Assembly: GCF_000152945.2 (NCBI RefSeq)
Contig: NC_020830.1
Span: 2,242,501 to 2,306,500, forward strand
Origin: Polaribacter sp. MED152
GTDB lineage: Bacteria > Bacteroidota > Bacteroidia > Flavobacteriales > Flavobacteriaceae
Direction of reading: 5' to 3'
DNA length: 64,000 bases
Within the stretch, counting starts at the first letter, position 1, and every line of letters begins with the position of its first letter. Below, in pieces: positions 25,325 through 34,704 of the stretch. Below the pieces are notes generated by a model. That model ran no database searches. It saw only the letters and a list, made by a program, of their open reading frames with translations, and was not told where the DNA came from. Made by a program: the position numbers and the translations under genes.

Positions 25325-26344
25325 TTGAAGTTTATAAAGTTTACAAAAAAAGGTATTTATTGCATTCCAGGTAAGTTCTATTTAGATCCATGGTATCCTG
25401 TAGACTATGCTATAATTTCACATGGTCATGCTGATCATGCAAGATGGGGTAACAAACACTACCTGTGTCATAATGATTCTAAAGCAATTTTAAAACACAG
25501 AATTGGGCAAGATATCTCCATAGAAAGTATGGGGTATAACGAACCTAAAACGATTAACGATGTAAAAGTTTCTTTTTATCCAGCAGGTCATATTATTGGC
25601 TCTGCACAAATTCGTTTAGAATATAAAGGTTATGTTATTGTGTTCTCTGGTGATTATAAAACCCAACCAGATTTTCTTACAGTGCCTTTCGAGCCTGTAA
25701 AATGTAATGAGTTCATTACAGAAAGCACTTTTGGTTTGCCTATTTATAAATGGAAAAGTGAATTAGAATTGCAAAACGAACTTCAAAATTGGGTGTTACA
25801 AAATCAGCAAAATAATAGAACAAGTGTTTTTATTGGTTACAGTTTAGGTAAAGCTCAAAGAATTATGAAGTTGGTAGAAGGTGTAGATGATATTTTTGTG
25901 CATTCTGCCATTAATAATTTAAACAAAGCCATTTCTAATTCAGGCATTAACATACCAAATACTACATTAATAACACCAGATTTCAATAAAAAAGAGATTC
26001 AAAACAAAATTGTAATTCTGCCACCAGCATTATTAGGTTCTAAAATGTTAAAACGCATTCCAAACGCAGCTACTGCTATTTGTTCAGGATGGATGCATAT
26101 TCGTGGAAATAGAAGATGGAAAGGTGTAGATGCAGGTTTTGCAGTAAGTGATCATGCAGATTGGGATGGTTTGCTAGAAGCTGTGAAAGCTACAGAAGCA
26201 GAAAAAGTATATGTAACTCATGGCTCTCAGGCAGTTTTTTCTAAATATTTAAATGAAATTGGTATAGAAGCTCATGAGCTCAAAACAGAATTTGGAGAAG
26301 ATGAATTAGCAAAACAAGACACTTTAAAAACCGAAACTGTTTAG
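25325..26344 (+). CDS. Ligase-associated DNA exonuclease (metallo-beta-lactamase fold)
   Basis: 339-aa metallo-beta-lactamase/beta-CASP-type nuclease, first gene of the ligase-associated DNA repair cassette. The metal motif HGHADH (33-38), then YPAGHIIGSAQIRL, FSGDYK, SGWMHIRGNRR, SDHADW and VYVTHG are all present. The start is the TTG at 25325; homologues begin with the same MK-aromatic pattern and no in-frame ATG is near. It ends 2 nt before the ligase gene. In characterised relatives the protein is a single-strand-specific 3' DNA exonuclease. Confidence 0.92.
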   Translation: MKFIKFTKKGIYCIPGKFYLDPWYPVDYAIISHGHADHARWGNKHYLCHNDSKAILKHRIGQDISIESMGYNEPKTINDVKVSFYPAGHIIGSAQIRLEYKGYVIVFSGDYKTQPDFLTVPFEPVKCNEFITESTFGLPIYKWKSELELQNELQNWVLQNQQNNRTSVFIGYSLGKAQRIMKLVEGVDDIFVHSAINNLNKAISNSGINIPNTTLITPDFNKKEIQNKIVILPPALLGSKMLKRIPNAATAICSGWMHIRGNRRWKGVDAGFAVSDHADWDGLLEAVKATEAEKVYVTHGSQAVFSKYLNEIGIEAHELKTEFGEDELAKQDTLKTETV

Positions 26345-26346
26345 CT

Positions 26347-27933
26347 ATGAAAGACTTTTCTAACCTTATAAGTGCTATTGAAATCACGAATAAAACTAAT
26401 GCTAAAATTGAAGCACTAGTCAATTATTTTAAAGTAGCTCCAGATAAAGATAAGTTGTGGTTAATCGCTCTATTTACAGGCAAAAGACCTAGCAGACCTG
26501 TAAAGTCGAACTTAATGAAAGAGTGGTGTATGCAAATTACTCAACTACCTGAATGGCTTTTTCTAGAAAGTTATTCTTCTGTAGGAGATTTAGGCGAAAC
26601 TTTAGCCTTGTTATTGCCAAATCCAGAAAATGAAATTGAAAAACCACTACATGTTTGGATTGATGAACTCATCAACCTAAAATCAAAAACGGATGAAGAG
26701 AAAAAAGAATATGTTTTAAATGCTTGGAATGGCTTAAAGGCGCAAGAACGTTTAATTTTTAATAAATTAATTGGTGGAAGTTTTAGAATTGGCGTTTCTA
26801 AAAAAACACTTGTAAATGCTCTGGCAAAATTATCAGGTATAGATGTAAATCAATTAATGCACAGTATAATTGGTAATTGGACACCAAACACCATTTCTTT
26901 TGATGATTTATTGAGTGGTGAACATATTAATTACGACAATTCAAAACCATATCCTTTCTGCTTGGCTTATGCTTTAGAAAAAGATCTGGAAGATTTGGGC
27001 AGTGAAAATGAATGGCAGGTTGAGTATAAATGGGATGGTATTCGTGGTCAAATCATAAAAAGAGAAGGTGAAGTTTTTATTTGGTCTAGAGGAGAGGAAT
27101 TGGTTACACAACAATTTCCAGAAATTGTAGAAGCAGTTTCACAATTACCAGGAAGTTTTGTTATTGATGGAGAAATTTTAGCCATAAAAGATAGTGCAGT
27201 ATTGTTATTTAACGATTTGCAAAAACGGTTAAACCGTAAAAATGTTACTAAAAAGTTATTAGAAGAAGTACCTGTTGGTTTGTATGTTTATGATATTATT
27301 GAGTTAAATCATATTGATTTAAGGCAAGAATCAATGGCGCAAAGAAGAGATAAATTAGAAGAGCTATTTACACAAAATACAAGCGATATTTTAAAGCTAT
27401 CAGAAGTAATTCAATTTAAAAAATGGAATGAATTAGATAATTTAAGAAATGCTGCAAGAAGTTTCAATAGCGAAGGTTTAATGCTAAAAAAGAAATCTTC
27501 TATATATCATGTAGGTCGTAAAAAAGGTGAATGGTGGAAATGGAAAGTAGATCCTTTAACCATAGATGCAGTTATGATTTATGCGCAAAAAGGAAGTGGA
27601 AGAAGAAGTTCTAAATACACAGATTATACCTTTGCAGTTCAAAATGAAGATAAATTAGTTACAGTTGCCAAAGCATATTCTGGCTTAACAGATAAAGAAA
27701 TTACGGAAATTTCTAGATGGGTAAATAAAAATGCAATCGAAAAATTTGGGCCAGTAAGAACTGTAAAACCAGAATTAGTTTTCGAAATTGCTTTTGAAGG
27801 TATTGCCTATAGCAAACGTCACAAAAGTGGAGTTGCATTGCGTTTTCCAAGAATGAAACGTTGGCGAAAAGACAAAACTGTAAAAGATATTGACACCATA
27901 GAAAGTGTAAAAGCATTAATTGAGGCTAATTAA
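26347..27933 (+). CDS. ATP-dependent DNA ligase (repair-cassette type)
   Basis: 528-aa ATP-dependent ligase. An N-terminal DNA-binding domain (1-200) precedes the adenylation domain with active-site Lys228 in EYKWDGIRGQ (KxDG motif I) and FVIDGEIL (motif III). Motif IV is LMLKKKSSIY and motif V GEWWKWKVDPL. An OB domain ends with RFPRMKRWRKDK (motif VI). This is distinct from the essential NAD-dependent LigA, which is not in the window. Second gene of the cassette, 2 nt after the exonuclease. It would seal nicks during a helicase/nuclease repair process. Confidence 0.95.
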   Translation: MKDFSNLISAIEITNKTNAKIEALVNYFKVAPDKDKLWLIALFTGKRPSRPVKSNLMKEWCMQITQLPEWLFLESYSSVGDLGETLALLLPNPENEIEKPLHVWIDELINLKSKTDEEKKEYVLNAWNGLKAQERLIFNKLIGGSFRIGVSKKTLVNALAKLSGIDVNQLMHSIIGNWTPNTISFDDLLSGEHINYDNSKPYPFCLAYALEKDLEDLGSENEWQVEYKWDGIRGQIIKREGEVFIWSRGEELVTQQFPEIVEAVSQLPGSFVIDGEILAIKDSAVLLFNDLQKRLNRKNVTKKLLEEVPVGLYVYDIIELNHIDLRQESMAQRRDKLEELFTQNTSDILKLSEVIQFKKWNELDNLRNAARSFNSEGLMLKKKSSIYHVGRKKGEWWKWKVDPLTIDAVMIYAQKGSGRRSSKYTDYTFAVQNEDKLVTVAKAYSGLTDKEITEISRWVNKNAIEKFGPVRTVKPELVFEIAFEGIAYSKRHKSGVALRFPRMKRWRKDKTVKDIDTIESVKALIEAN

Positions 27934-27957
27934 AAATCAACTACTAAAAACTATTTT

Positions 27958-30402
27958 TTGAGCAACTTTAAACAAAGCCAAGGTTATCAAATCATCCAAA
28001 ACTGGATGCAAGAAAAAGGTCATGAACCTTTTAGTTTTCAGTCGCAAACTTGGGAACGTTATCATAACAATTTTAGTGGAATGGTGGTAGCTCCAACTGG
28101 ATTTGGAAAAACATTTTCGGTTTTTCTAGCAGTGGTTATCGATTATTTAAATCATCCAAATAAATATAAAAAAGGATTAAAATTAATTTGGATTAGTCCC
28201 TTAAGGTCTTTGGCCAAAGATTTGGCAAAAGCAATGAATGATGCTGTAGAAGAAATAGGTTTAGATTGGGCAGTAGAAGTTAGGAATGGAGATACAGCTA
28301 CTAAAGATAGAAGACGTCAAGAACGTTTAATGCCAGACGTTTTATTGACAACACCAGAAACCCTACACTTATTATTTTCTCAAAAGAAAAACTCAAGATG
28401 GTTTAAAAATGTTACTTGTATTGCTGTAGATGAATGGCATGAATTGTTGGGTTCTAAACGTGGTGTTTTAACAGAAATAGCCATTGCAAGAATTCGAAAT
28501 TTATCACCCAAGTTAAGAATTTGGGGAATTTCTGCAACCATAGGCAACTTAGAAGAGGCAAAAGAGGTTTTAATTCCTTATGATGTAAAAACTACCATGA
28601 TTCGTGCTAAAGAAAAGAAAAAAATTAAGATTACTTCTTTGTTGCCAGATCAAGTAGAAGAATTGTCTTGGGCAGGTCATTTGGGTAAACAAATGAGCTC
28701 AAAAATAATTCCGATTATTTATGAAAACACAACAACCTTAATATTTACTAATACAAGAAATCAAAGTGAACTTTGGTATCAAATAATTATTGATGAAGAG
28801 CCAGATTTAATTGGTCAAATTGCCATACATCATGGTTCTATAGATAAAGTTCAACGTAATTGGATTGAAGAAGCAATATCTCAAGGATTGTTAAAAGCTG
28901 TAGTTTGTACGTCATCATTAGATTTAGGGGTAGATTTTAAACCAGTAGATTGTGTAATTCAAATTGGTTCTGCAAAAGGAATTGCACGTTTTATGCAAAG
29001 AGCTGGTAGAAGTGGGCACTCTCCTTTTGAAACCTCTAAAATGTATGCAGTTCCTACACATTCTTTACAATTAATAGAAGTTGCTGCAGTAAAAGAGGCT
29101 GTAAAGCAAAAGGAAATTGAAGCCAGACAACCTTACGTATTAACCTATGATATTTTAGTGCAATTTTTAGTAACACTTGCAGTTGGTGAAGGTTTTAAAC
29201 CAGAGGAAACCTATGCGTTTATCAAACAAATTCATGCCTTTCATTACTTAACAAAAGAAGAATTTGATTGGTGTATTCATTTTATTACTCAAGGTGGAAA
29301 TACCTTAAATAGTTATGAGGAGTTTCATAAAGTAGTGCTTGAAGATGATGGCTTTTACAGAGTAAAAAGTAGAAGAATTGCCATGAATCATAGAATGAAT
29401 ATTGGGGTAATTGTGGGTGAAGTGATGCTTTTTGTAAAATTCTTTTCTGGGGGATATATAGGTATGGTTGAAGAGTATTTTATTTCTAAATTAAATAAAG
29501 GTGATGCTTTTGTTTTAGGAGGAAAAGTTGTAGAAATACAACAAATAAAAGACATGACAGTTCTGGTAAAAAGGAGCAAAAAGAAAAAAGCAATAACTCC
29601 AAGTTGGATGGGAGGAAGACTGCCTTTAACATCTGGCTTAACTCATTTTTTACGATTAAAACTAAGTGATGCTTTAACACCAAATAACAGAGAAAGAGAA
29701 CTTAAGTTTCTCTATCCTTTATTAAAAAGACAAGAAACGAATTCGCATATTCCAAGGCATGATGAATTTTTAATAGAAATGATCGAAACCAAAGAAGGTT
29801 TTCATCTTTTTGTATATCCTTTTGAGGGTAGATTGGTACACGAAATTATGGCTTCTTTAATTGCTTACAGAATTAGTCAAATTAAGAAATTAACGTTTAC
29901 TATTGCCATGAATGATTATGGTTTTGAGTTGTTAAGTGATCAAGAAATTCCGTTAACTGACGAAAATATGAATGCTATATTTTCTAAAGAAAATTTAATT
30001 AAAGATGTTACAGCAAGTATTAATGCAAGTGAAATGGCTTCACGTAAATTTAGAGATATTGCAGTAGTTGCTGGTTTAGTAATACAAACACAGCCAGGTA
30101 AACGCAAAACAAATAAAAGTTTACAATCATCATCTGGTTTAATATTTAGAGTGTTGAATGATTATGAGCCTTCTAATCTTTTACTGAAACAAGCCTATAA
30201 TGAAGTGTTTGATTATGAGCTAGAAAAAGTACGTTTACAAGCTGCTTTTCAACGTATTTCTAAGAGTAAAATTATTTTGAAAAAAGCCAGTAATTTTACA
30301 CCTTTGAGCTTTCCTTTAAAAGTAGATAGTTTAAGAGGTACAATGAGTAACGAAGACTTAAGCAAACGTATAGAGCGTATACAAAAGCAGGCTTTAAAAT
30401 GA
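27958..30402 (+). CDS. Ligase-associated Lhr-type DEXH helicase
   Basis: 814-aa Lhr-core helicase. Walker A PTGFGKT (46-52), motif II DEWH (158-161), SATIGN, TSSLDLGVDF and motif VI QRAGRSGHSP. The RecA-like pair is followed by winged-helix and Lhr-core C-terminal domains. Lhr proteins are 3'-5' DNA translocases that unwind RNA:DNA hybrids. The start is a TTG at 27958, 24 nt after the ligase; the next in-frame Met is 16 codons on and would still precede the motor. The stop overlaps the next gene by ATGA. Confidence 0.94.
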   Translation: MSNFKQSQGYQIIQNWMQEKGHEPFSFQSQTWERYHNNFSGMVVAPTGFGKTFSVFLAVVIDYLNHPNKYKKGLKLIWISPLRSLAKDLAKAMNDAVEEIGLDWAVEVRNGDTATKDRRRQERLMPDVLLTTPETLHLLFSQKKNSRWFKNVTCIAVDEWHELLGSKRGVLTEIAIARIRNLSPKLRIWGISATIGNLEEAKEVLIPYDVKTTMIRAKEKKKIKITSLLPDQVEELSWAGHLGKQMSSKIIPIIYENTTTLIFTNTRNQSELWYQIIIDEEPDLIGQIAIHHGSIDKVQRNWIEEAISQGLLKAVVCTSSLDLGVDFKPVDCVIQIGSAKGIARFMQRAGRSGHSPFETSKMYAVPTHSLQLIEVAAVKEAVKQKEIEARQPYVLTYDILVQFLVTLAVGEGFKPEETYAFIKQIHAFHYLTKEEFDWCIHFITQGGNTLNSYEEFHKVVLEDDGFYRVKSRRIAMNHRMNIGVIVGEVMLFVKFFSGGYIGMVEEYFISKLNKGDAFVLGGKVVEIQQIKDMTVLVKRSKKKKAITPSWMGGRLPLTSGLTHFLRLKLSDALTPNNRERELKFLYPLLKRQETNSHIPRHDEFLIEMIETKEGFHLFVYPFEGRLVHEIMASLIAYRISQIKKLTFTIAMNDYGFELLSDQEIPLTDENMNAIFSKENLIKDVTASINASEMASRKFRDIAVVAGLVIQTQPGKRKTNKSLQSSSGLIFRVLNDYEPSNLLLKQAYNEVFDYELEKVRLQAAFQRISKSKIILKKASNFTPLSFPLKVDSLRGTMSNEDLSKRIERIQKQALK

Positions 30403-31061
30403 TGCAAAACATTTCTATTATTTCTAAAACTATTCCTTGTAGTGATGAAGTTTTAGAACTTACCAATCAACGTGTAATTTACTGGAAAGCTGAAAAAAGT
30501 TTAATTTTGAGTGATTTGCATATTGGTAAATCTGCTCACTTTCAAAAGAGTGGAATTCCTATTCCTAAGAATGTTTTAACTACAGATTTAGAAAGATTAA
30601 AGCAACTCATTTTACATTTTAAAGCAGAAAATTTAATTATAGTTGGCGATTTATTTCATGCAGAGTACAATTCAGATTTAGATGAATTTAAAACTTGGCT
30701 TACCCAATTTTCTAATTTATCTATACAATTAATTAAAGGAAATCATGATCGGTTTTCTAACTCGATTTATGAACAATTTAAAATCGAAGTTTTCAAGAAG
30801 GATTTAGTGTTAAATTGCTTAAAATTTGTGCATGATTTTCTAACACCTTCTCCAGATTATTTTACAATTTCTGGGCACACACATCCAGGAGTTTTTATAA
30901 AAGGAAAAGGTAAGCAACGAATAAAATTACCTTGTTTTCAGGTAACCAATAACCAATTAATTTTACCTGCATTTAGTTTGTTTACGGGATTAAATACTAG
31001 AAGTGCGCCTAAAAACTGTAAGAATTATTGTTTTACCAATGATGGTATTTTCGAAATATAA
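30399..31061 (+). CDS. Ligase-associated metallophosphoesterase
   Basis: 220-aa calcineurin-type phosphoesterase, fourth member of the repair cassette. Metal ligands: SDLHIGK (Asp39, His41), GDLFH (Asp84), GNHDRF (115-120), VHDF (His145) and SGHTHPG (160/162). The ATG at 30399 overlaps the helicase stop (ATGA), with a second ATG directly after. Characterised homologues are Mn-dependent phosphodiesterases/nucleases of the same four-gene cluster. The overlap implies translational coupling. Confidence 0.92.
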   Translation: MMQNISIISKTIPCSDEVLELTNQRVIYWKAEKSLILSDLHIGKSAHFQKSGIPIPKNVLTTDLERLKQLILHFKAENLIIVGDLFHAEYNSDLDEFKTWLTQFSNLSIQLIKGNHDRFSNSIYEQFKIEVFKKDLVLNCLKFVHDFLTPSPDYFTISGHTHPGVFIKGKGKQRIKLPCFQVTNNQLILPAFSLFTGLNTRSAPKNCKNYCFTNDGIFEI

Positions 31062-31066
31062 GAGCT

Positions 31067-31270
31067 ATGAAAATTTTTGATTTTTTTAACCAAGAACCAA
31101 TTCTTCTCAGAATTATTTATGCGATAACTTTTGTATTGTTTTGGTATTATAGCTATTGTTTTTTTACAGACACTCCATTAGTTTACAAATACATTCCAAT
31201 GATTATGAACTGTGGAATTCTTCTTTTGATTTTTAGAAAGATGAATTATAATTCAAAACAAAGAAAATAG
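31067..31270 (+). CDS. Small membrane protein of unknown function
   Basis: 67-aa protein with two likely membrane helices (about 13-32 and 41-57) and a basic tail. Not recognised. It starts 5 nt after the phosphoesterase, so it is probably the last gene of the repair-cassette transcript. It ends 5 nt before the first thrC-tail repeat. Confidence 0.7.
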   Translation: MKIFDFFNQEPILLRIIYAITFVLFWYYSYCFFTDTPLVYKYIPMIMNCGILLLIFRKMNYNSKQRK

Positions 31271-31275
31271 CGTGT

Positions 31276-31309
31276 TTATTTCATTAAATAAGATTTTAAA
31301 TCTTCGTAA
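31276..31309. repeat. Direct repeat copy 1: duplicated 3' end of thrC
   Basis: 34 bp identical at 33 positions to 32487-32520, the last 11 codons and stop of thrC. Read on the minus strand it still encodes the thrC C-terminus with one Glu-to-Lys change. The core AAGATTTTAAATCTT (31290-31304) is an inverted repeat with a 1-nt centre. Similarity to thrC stops abruptly at both edges. Confidence 0.93.
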
Positions 31310-31390
31310 AATAGAATATTTGTTGATCTGTTTAGTGTTTAAACGAAGTTTTAAATTATCAAATAAGCTAATCACTAAATTATCACCTAA

Positions 31391-32482
31391 ATGAAAAAAA
31401 CAATTTATTTGCTCATATTATTACTTTCTCATCAAACTATATCTTGTCAGAAAAAATTAATTTCAGGAAAAATTATAGATAATATAACTCAAAAAGGTAT
31501 ATATAATGTTCACGTATATTCTGCTAAATTAGGAGAAGGTACAATTACCAATGCTGATGGTAATTTTTATTTAATAGTTACTAATAATGATAATTTGCAT
31601 TTCTCTTGCGTTGGTTTTGAAAAACAATCCATACAATTATCAGACAATGATACAGGTAATTTAGTTATCAAAATGAACCAAAAAATTGAAAGTTTAGATG
31701 AAATAGTTGTCAGCACAAAAACATTAACTGCTAATGAAATATTAAACAAGGTTTTTGACAATTTTGAGAAAAATCATTATGTAGAACCAGTTTATTATAA
31801 TTTTTATAATAGGGTTATTAATTATAAAAAGGATAGTACTTTACAATCAATAGAAGAATATGCTGGAACTATTAAACAAAACAGAGCACACTTTACAAAA
31901 TACAATATAGAAAAAGGACGTATAAAATATGTTACAAAAGATTCTGTACAGCAATTGAAAAAGCATAGAGTAGTTGCTATGGATAAAATGTACACAGATA
32001 ATATATATAAATACAGAGAAGATTATCTTAAGAAAAAGGGTTTGAAAAAATATACTTATAAAGTTATAGGAAGAACTAATTTTTTAGATAGAAACTGTTA
32101 TGAAATATCATTTTATACTGATAAAAGCACCTACTATAAAAAAGGAATATTGTACATAGATATGCAAGATTTTGCAATAATCAGAAAGATATTATTAGAC
32201 AACGATAATGAAATTTTGAATGATATTACTTTTAAAAAAGAAAATGATAAATGGTATTTAAAGAAAGCAGAAGATTTTCATACTGGGTATTATACCCCAA
32301 ATTTGACTGAAAAACGAATTACTTTATATAACTTTAAAACTATAGAAAACAATAATTTAAATTTTATAAAATTAACATCAGGAGATTTTAGCACTCAATT
32401 TACCAGTGATTTTAATGATAAATACTGGGAAAACAAAAATTTTATACCATTACCAAATTGGATAAAAGAACAACTTTATTAA
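31391..32482 (+). CDS. Secreted carboxypeptidase-regulatory-like domain protein
   Basis: 363-aa exported protein. A signal peptide (1-20; ISCQK could be a lipobox) is followed by a CarboxypepD_reg-like beta domain (about 23-105: SGKIIDNITQKGIYNVHVYS, GTITNADGNFYL, SCVGFEKQSIQL, LDEIVVST). That domain is common at the N-terminus of SusC/TonB-dependent proteins, but no barrel follows. The rest is a Lys/Tyr/Asn-rich domain of about 250 aa that I do not recognise. The gene looks more A-rich than its neighbours and is the only gene between the two thrC-tail repeats, so it probably arrived by insertion. Confidence 0.8.
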   Translation: MKKTIYLLILLLSHQTISCQKKLISGKIIDNITQKGIYNVHVYSAKLGEGTITNADGNFYLIVTNNDNLHFSCVGFEKQSIQLSDNDTGNLVIKMNQKIESLDEIVVSTKTLTANEILNKVFDNFEKNHYVEPVYYNFYNRVINYKKDSTLQSIEEYAGTIKQNRAHFTKYNIEKGRIKYVTKDSVQQLKKHRVVAMDKMYTDNIYKYREDYLKKKGLKKYTYKVIGRTNFLDRNCYEISFYTDKSTYYKKGILYIDMQDFAIIRKILLDNDNEILNDITFKKENDKWYLKKAEDFHTGYYTPNLTEKRITLYNFKTIENNNLNFIKLTSGDFSTQFTSDFNDKYWENKNFIPLPNWIKEQLY

Positions 32483-32486
32483 AAAA

Positions 32487-32520
32487 TTATTCCATTAAAT
32501 AAGATTTTAAATCTTCGTAA
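32487..32520. repeat. Direct repeat copy 2: 3' end of intact thrC
   Basis: Counterpart of 31276-31309 (33/34 identical), containing the functional thrC end. The two copies lie 1211 bp apart and bracket the islet gene. Confidence 0.93.
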
Positions 32521-33770
32521 GTACTAATTTTTAAAGCAACTTTTTCTTTATCAATTACCTTCTTAATTTGCTCTGGTATTGCAACACTAACAGGTAAAGT
32601 GCTTTCTACAACATCTAGAAATTTAACAGGATGTGCAGTTTCTAAAAAGATACCAATTTCGTTTTCTTGTAAACTATATTTTTCTAGACCTAAATAACCA
32701 ACAGCTCCATGAGGATCTGACACATAGCCAGAAATGTCATAAATATCTTGCATTTTTTCTCGAGTTTCATCATCAGAAAAAGAATAAGAAGAAAATGAAT
32801 TTTTTAATTGTTGTAAATCATTATTAAATAATTCTCTAATTCTTATAAAGTTGCTAGGATTACCAACATCCATAGCATTAGAAATGGTTGCTTTAGATGG
32901 TTTAGGTTTATACTCACCACTTTTTAAATAATTAGGCACAGTATCGTTTACATTGGTAGATGCAACAAAATGTTTCACTGGCAAACCTAACTTTTGAGCC
33001 ATAATTCCTGCGCAAATATTACCAAAATTTCCACTTGGAACAGAAAAAACCAAGTCTTTCTTTTTTTGATGTAGTGCTTTATAAGCAAAGAAAAAGTAGA
33101 ACATTTGTGGTAACCATCTTGCAATATTTATTGAATTTGCTGAGGTTAATTTCCTTTCAATTTCATCATCTAAGAATGCAGTTTTTACCATTTCTTGGCA
33201 ATCGTCAAAGACGCCATCAACTTCTAAAGCTGTAATATTTTTACCTAAAGTTGTAAGTTGCTTTTCTTGAATATCGCTCACTTTTCCTGAAGGATATAAG
33301 ATTACCACATTTACACCTTTTGCGCCTAAAAAGCCATTAGCTACTGCACCTCCAGTATCACCAGAAGTAGCCACTAAAACAGTAACTTCTTCATCATTAT
33401 CTTTATTGAAATATTCTAAACATTGAGCCATAAATTTAGCGCCAACATCTTTAAAAGCCATTGTTGGGCCATGAAAAAGCTCTAGTGATGAAATTTGATT
33501 TGTAATTTTTTCGATAGGAAAATCGAAAGTAAGTGTATTTTTTATAATCTCTTTTAAAATAGGCTCAGGAATATCATTACCTACAAATTGTTTAATTACT
33601 TCAAAGGCAATTTCATGATTTGTGTAATCTGAAATATTTTGAATAAATGCAGTATCTAAAGGTGTTATTTCTTCTGGAAAATAGATTCCTCTGTCTTTCG
33701 CTAAACCTTCTATTACAGCTTTTTTAAAACTTGTTTTGGGTGATTTATGGTGTAAACTATAATATTGCAT
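32487..33770 (-). CDS. thrC: Threonine synthase
   Basis: 427-aa PLP enzyme converting O-phosphohomoserine to threonine. The PLP lysine is Lys107 in GPTMAFKDVGAKF; the phosphate-binding region is SGDTGGAVANGF and the C-terminal part has SVPSGNFGNICAG. Last gene of thrABC, 1 nt after thrB. Its 3' end is convergent to the exported islet protein with a 4-nt gap, and its final 34 bp are duplicated at 31276. No hairpin terminator is visible downstream. Confidence 0.96.
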   Translation of the reverse strand: MQYYSLHHKSPKTSFKKAVIEGLAKDRGIYFPEEITPLDTAFIQNISDYTNHEIAFEVIKQFVGNDIPEPILKEIIKNTLTFDFPIEKITNQISSLELFHGPTMAFKDVGAKFMAQCLEYFNKDNDEEVTVLVATSGDTGGAVANGFLGAKGVNVVILYPSGKVSDIQEKQLTTLGKNITALEVDGVFDDCQEMVKTAFLDDEIERKLTSANSINIARWLPQMFYFFFAYKALHQKKKDLVFSVPSGNFGNICAGIMAQKLGLPVKHFVASTNVNDTVPNYLKSGEYKPKPSKATISNAMDVGNPSNFIRIRELFNNDLQQLKNSFSSYSFSDDETREKMQDIYDISGYVSDPHGAVGYLGLEKYSLQENEIGIFLETAHPVKFLDVVESTLPVSVAIPEQIKKVIDKEKVALKISTYEDLKSYLME

Positions 33771-33771
33771 G

Positions 33772-34701
33772 TTAGTTAGATTCTAAAATTTTAATTCCTT
33801 GGTTGTTAATTTTTGAGGTAAATAAAGTGTATTCAATACCTTTATTCTTGTAGCTTTCATTAATTGCTGAGTGAACATCACTTGCACTTTTATCACCTTT
33901 ACATAGCGCAAAAATGGTTGGCCCTGAGCCAGAAATTCCAGCTCCTAAAGCACCAGATTTTAAAGCTGCATTTTTAACATTATCAAAATAAGGAATGAGT
34001 TTTTTACGATAAGGCTCTACAATAATATCTACAAGAGAATTGCTAATTAACTTATAATCATTAGCATATAAGCCACTAATTAATCCACCAACATTTGCCC
34101 ATTGAGTAATAGCATCTTTTAAGTCAATTTGTTTGGGTAAAACCTCTCTTGCATCTTTTGTTTTGACTTCTACTTGAGGATGAATGGCCACCAATCTTAA
34201 TTCTTTGGGTACAGGAAGTTTTACAATTTCTAAGGGGTCATAACTTCTAATTAGTACAAAACCTCCATAAATGGCAGCAGCAACATTATCTGCAATTTGT
34301 GAACCACAAGCCACTTCTTCTCCATACATGGCAAACTTTACCAATTTTAATTCTGAGTAAATATTTCCTAATAATTGATTTGCTCCAAAAGCTGCACCTG
34401 CTGCACTTGCTGCAGAACTGCCTAAGCCACTTCCAGGAGAATAACCTTTTGATATGGTTAATTCTACTCCAAAATCGGCTTTAGCCTCAATCAACATTTT
34501 TTGAACTACTGCACTTGCTGCATTTTCATCTACATTATAAGATAATTTTGCTCCAGTAATATTGGTGATTTTTACACCTTTGCTTGCTGTTTTTGTAAAT
34601 GTCATTTCATCTCCAACTGTATCAACAGCAAAACCAAGAGAGTCGAAACCACAAGAGACATTTGCTACAGTAGCAGGAGAAAATACTTTTAAATAGTTCA
34701 T
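33772..34701 (-). CDS. thrB: Homoserine kinase
   Basis: 309-aa GHMP kinase that phosphorylates homoserine. The ATP loop is SPGSGLGSSAASAAGAAFGA; the N-terminus has FSPATVANVSCGFDSLGFA and the C-terminal GHMP motif is GAGISGSGPTIFAL. Tight operon: 3 nt after thrA and 1 nt before thrC. Confidence 0.96.
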   Translation of the reverse strand: MNYLKVFSPATVANVSCGFDSLGFAVDTVGDEMTFTKTASKGVKITNITGAKLSYNVDENAASAVVQKMLIEAKADFGVELTISKGYSPGSGLGSSAASAAGAAFGANQLLGNIYSELKLVKFAMYGEEVACGSQIADNVAAAIYGGFVLIRSYDPLEIVKLPVPKELRLVAIHPQVEVKTKDAREVLPKQIDLKDAITQWANVGGLISGLYANDYKLISNSLVDIIVEPYRKKLIPYFDNVKNAALKSGALGAGISGSGPTIFALCKGDKSASDVHSAINESYKNKGIEYTLFTSKINNQGIKILESN

Positions 34702-34704
34702 TTT

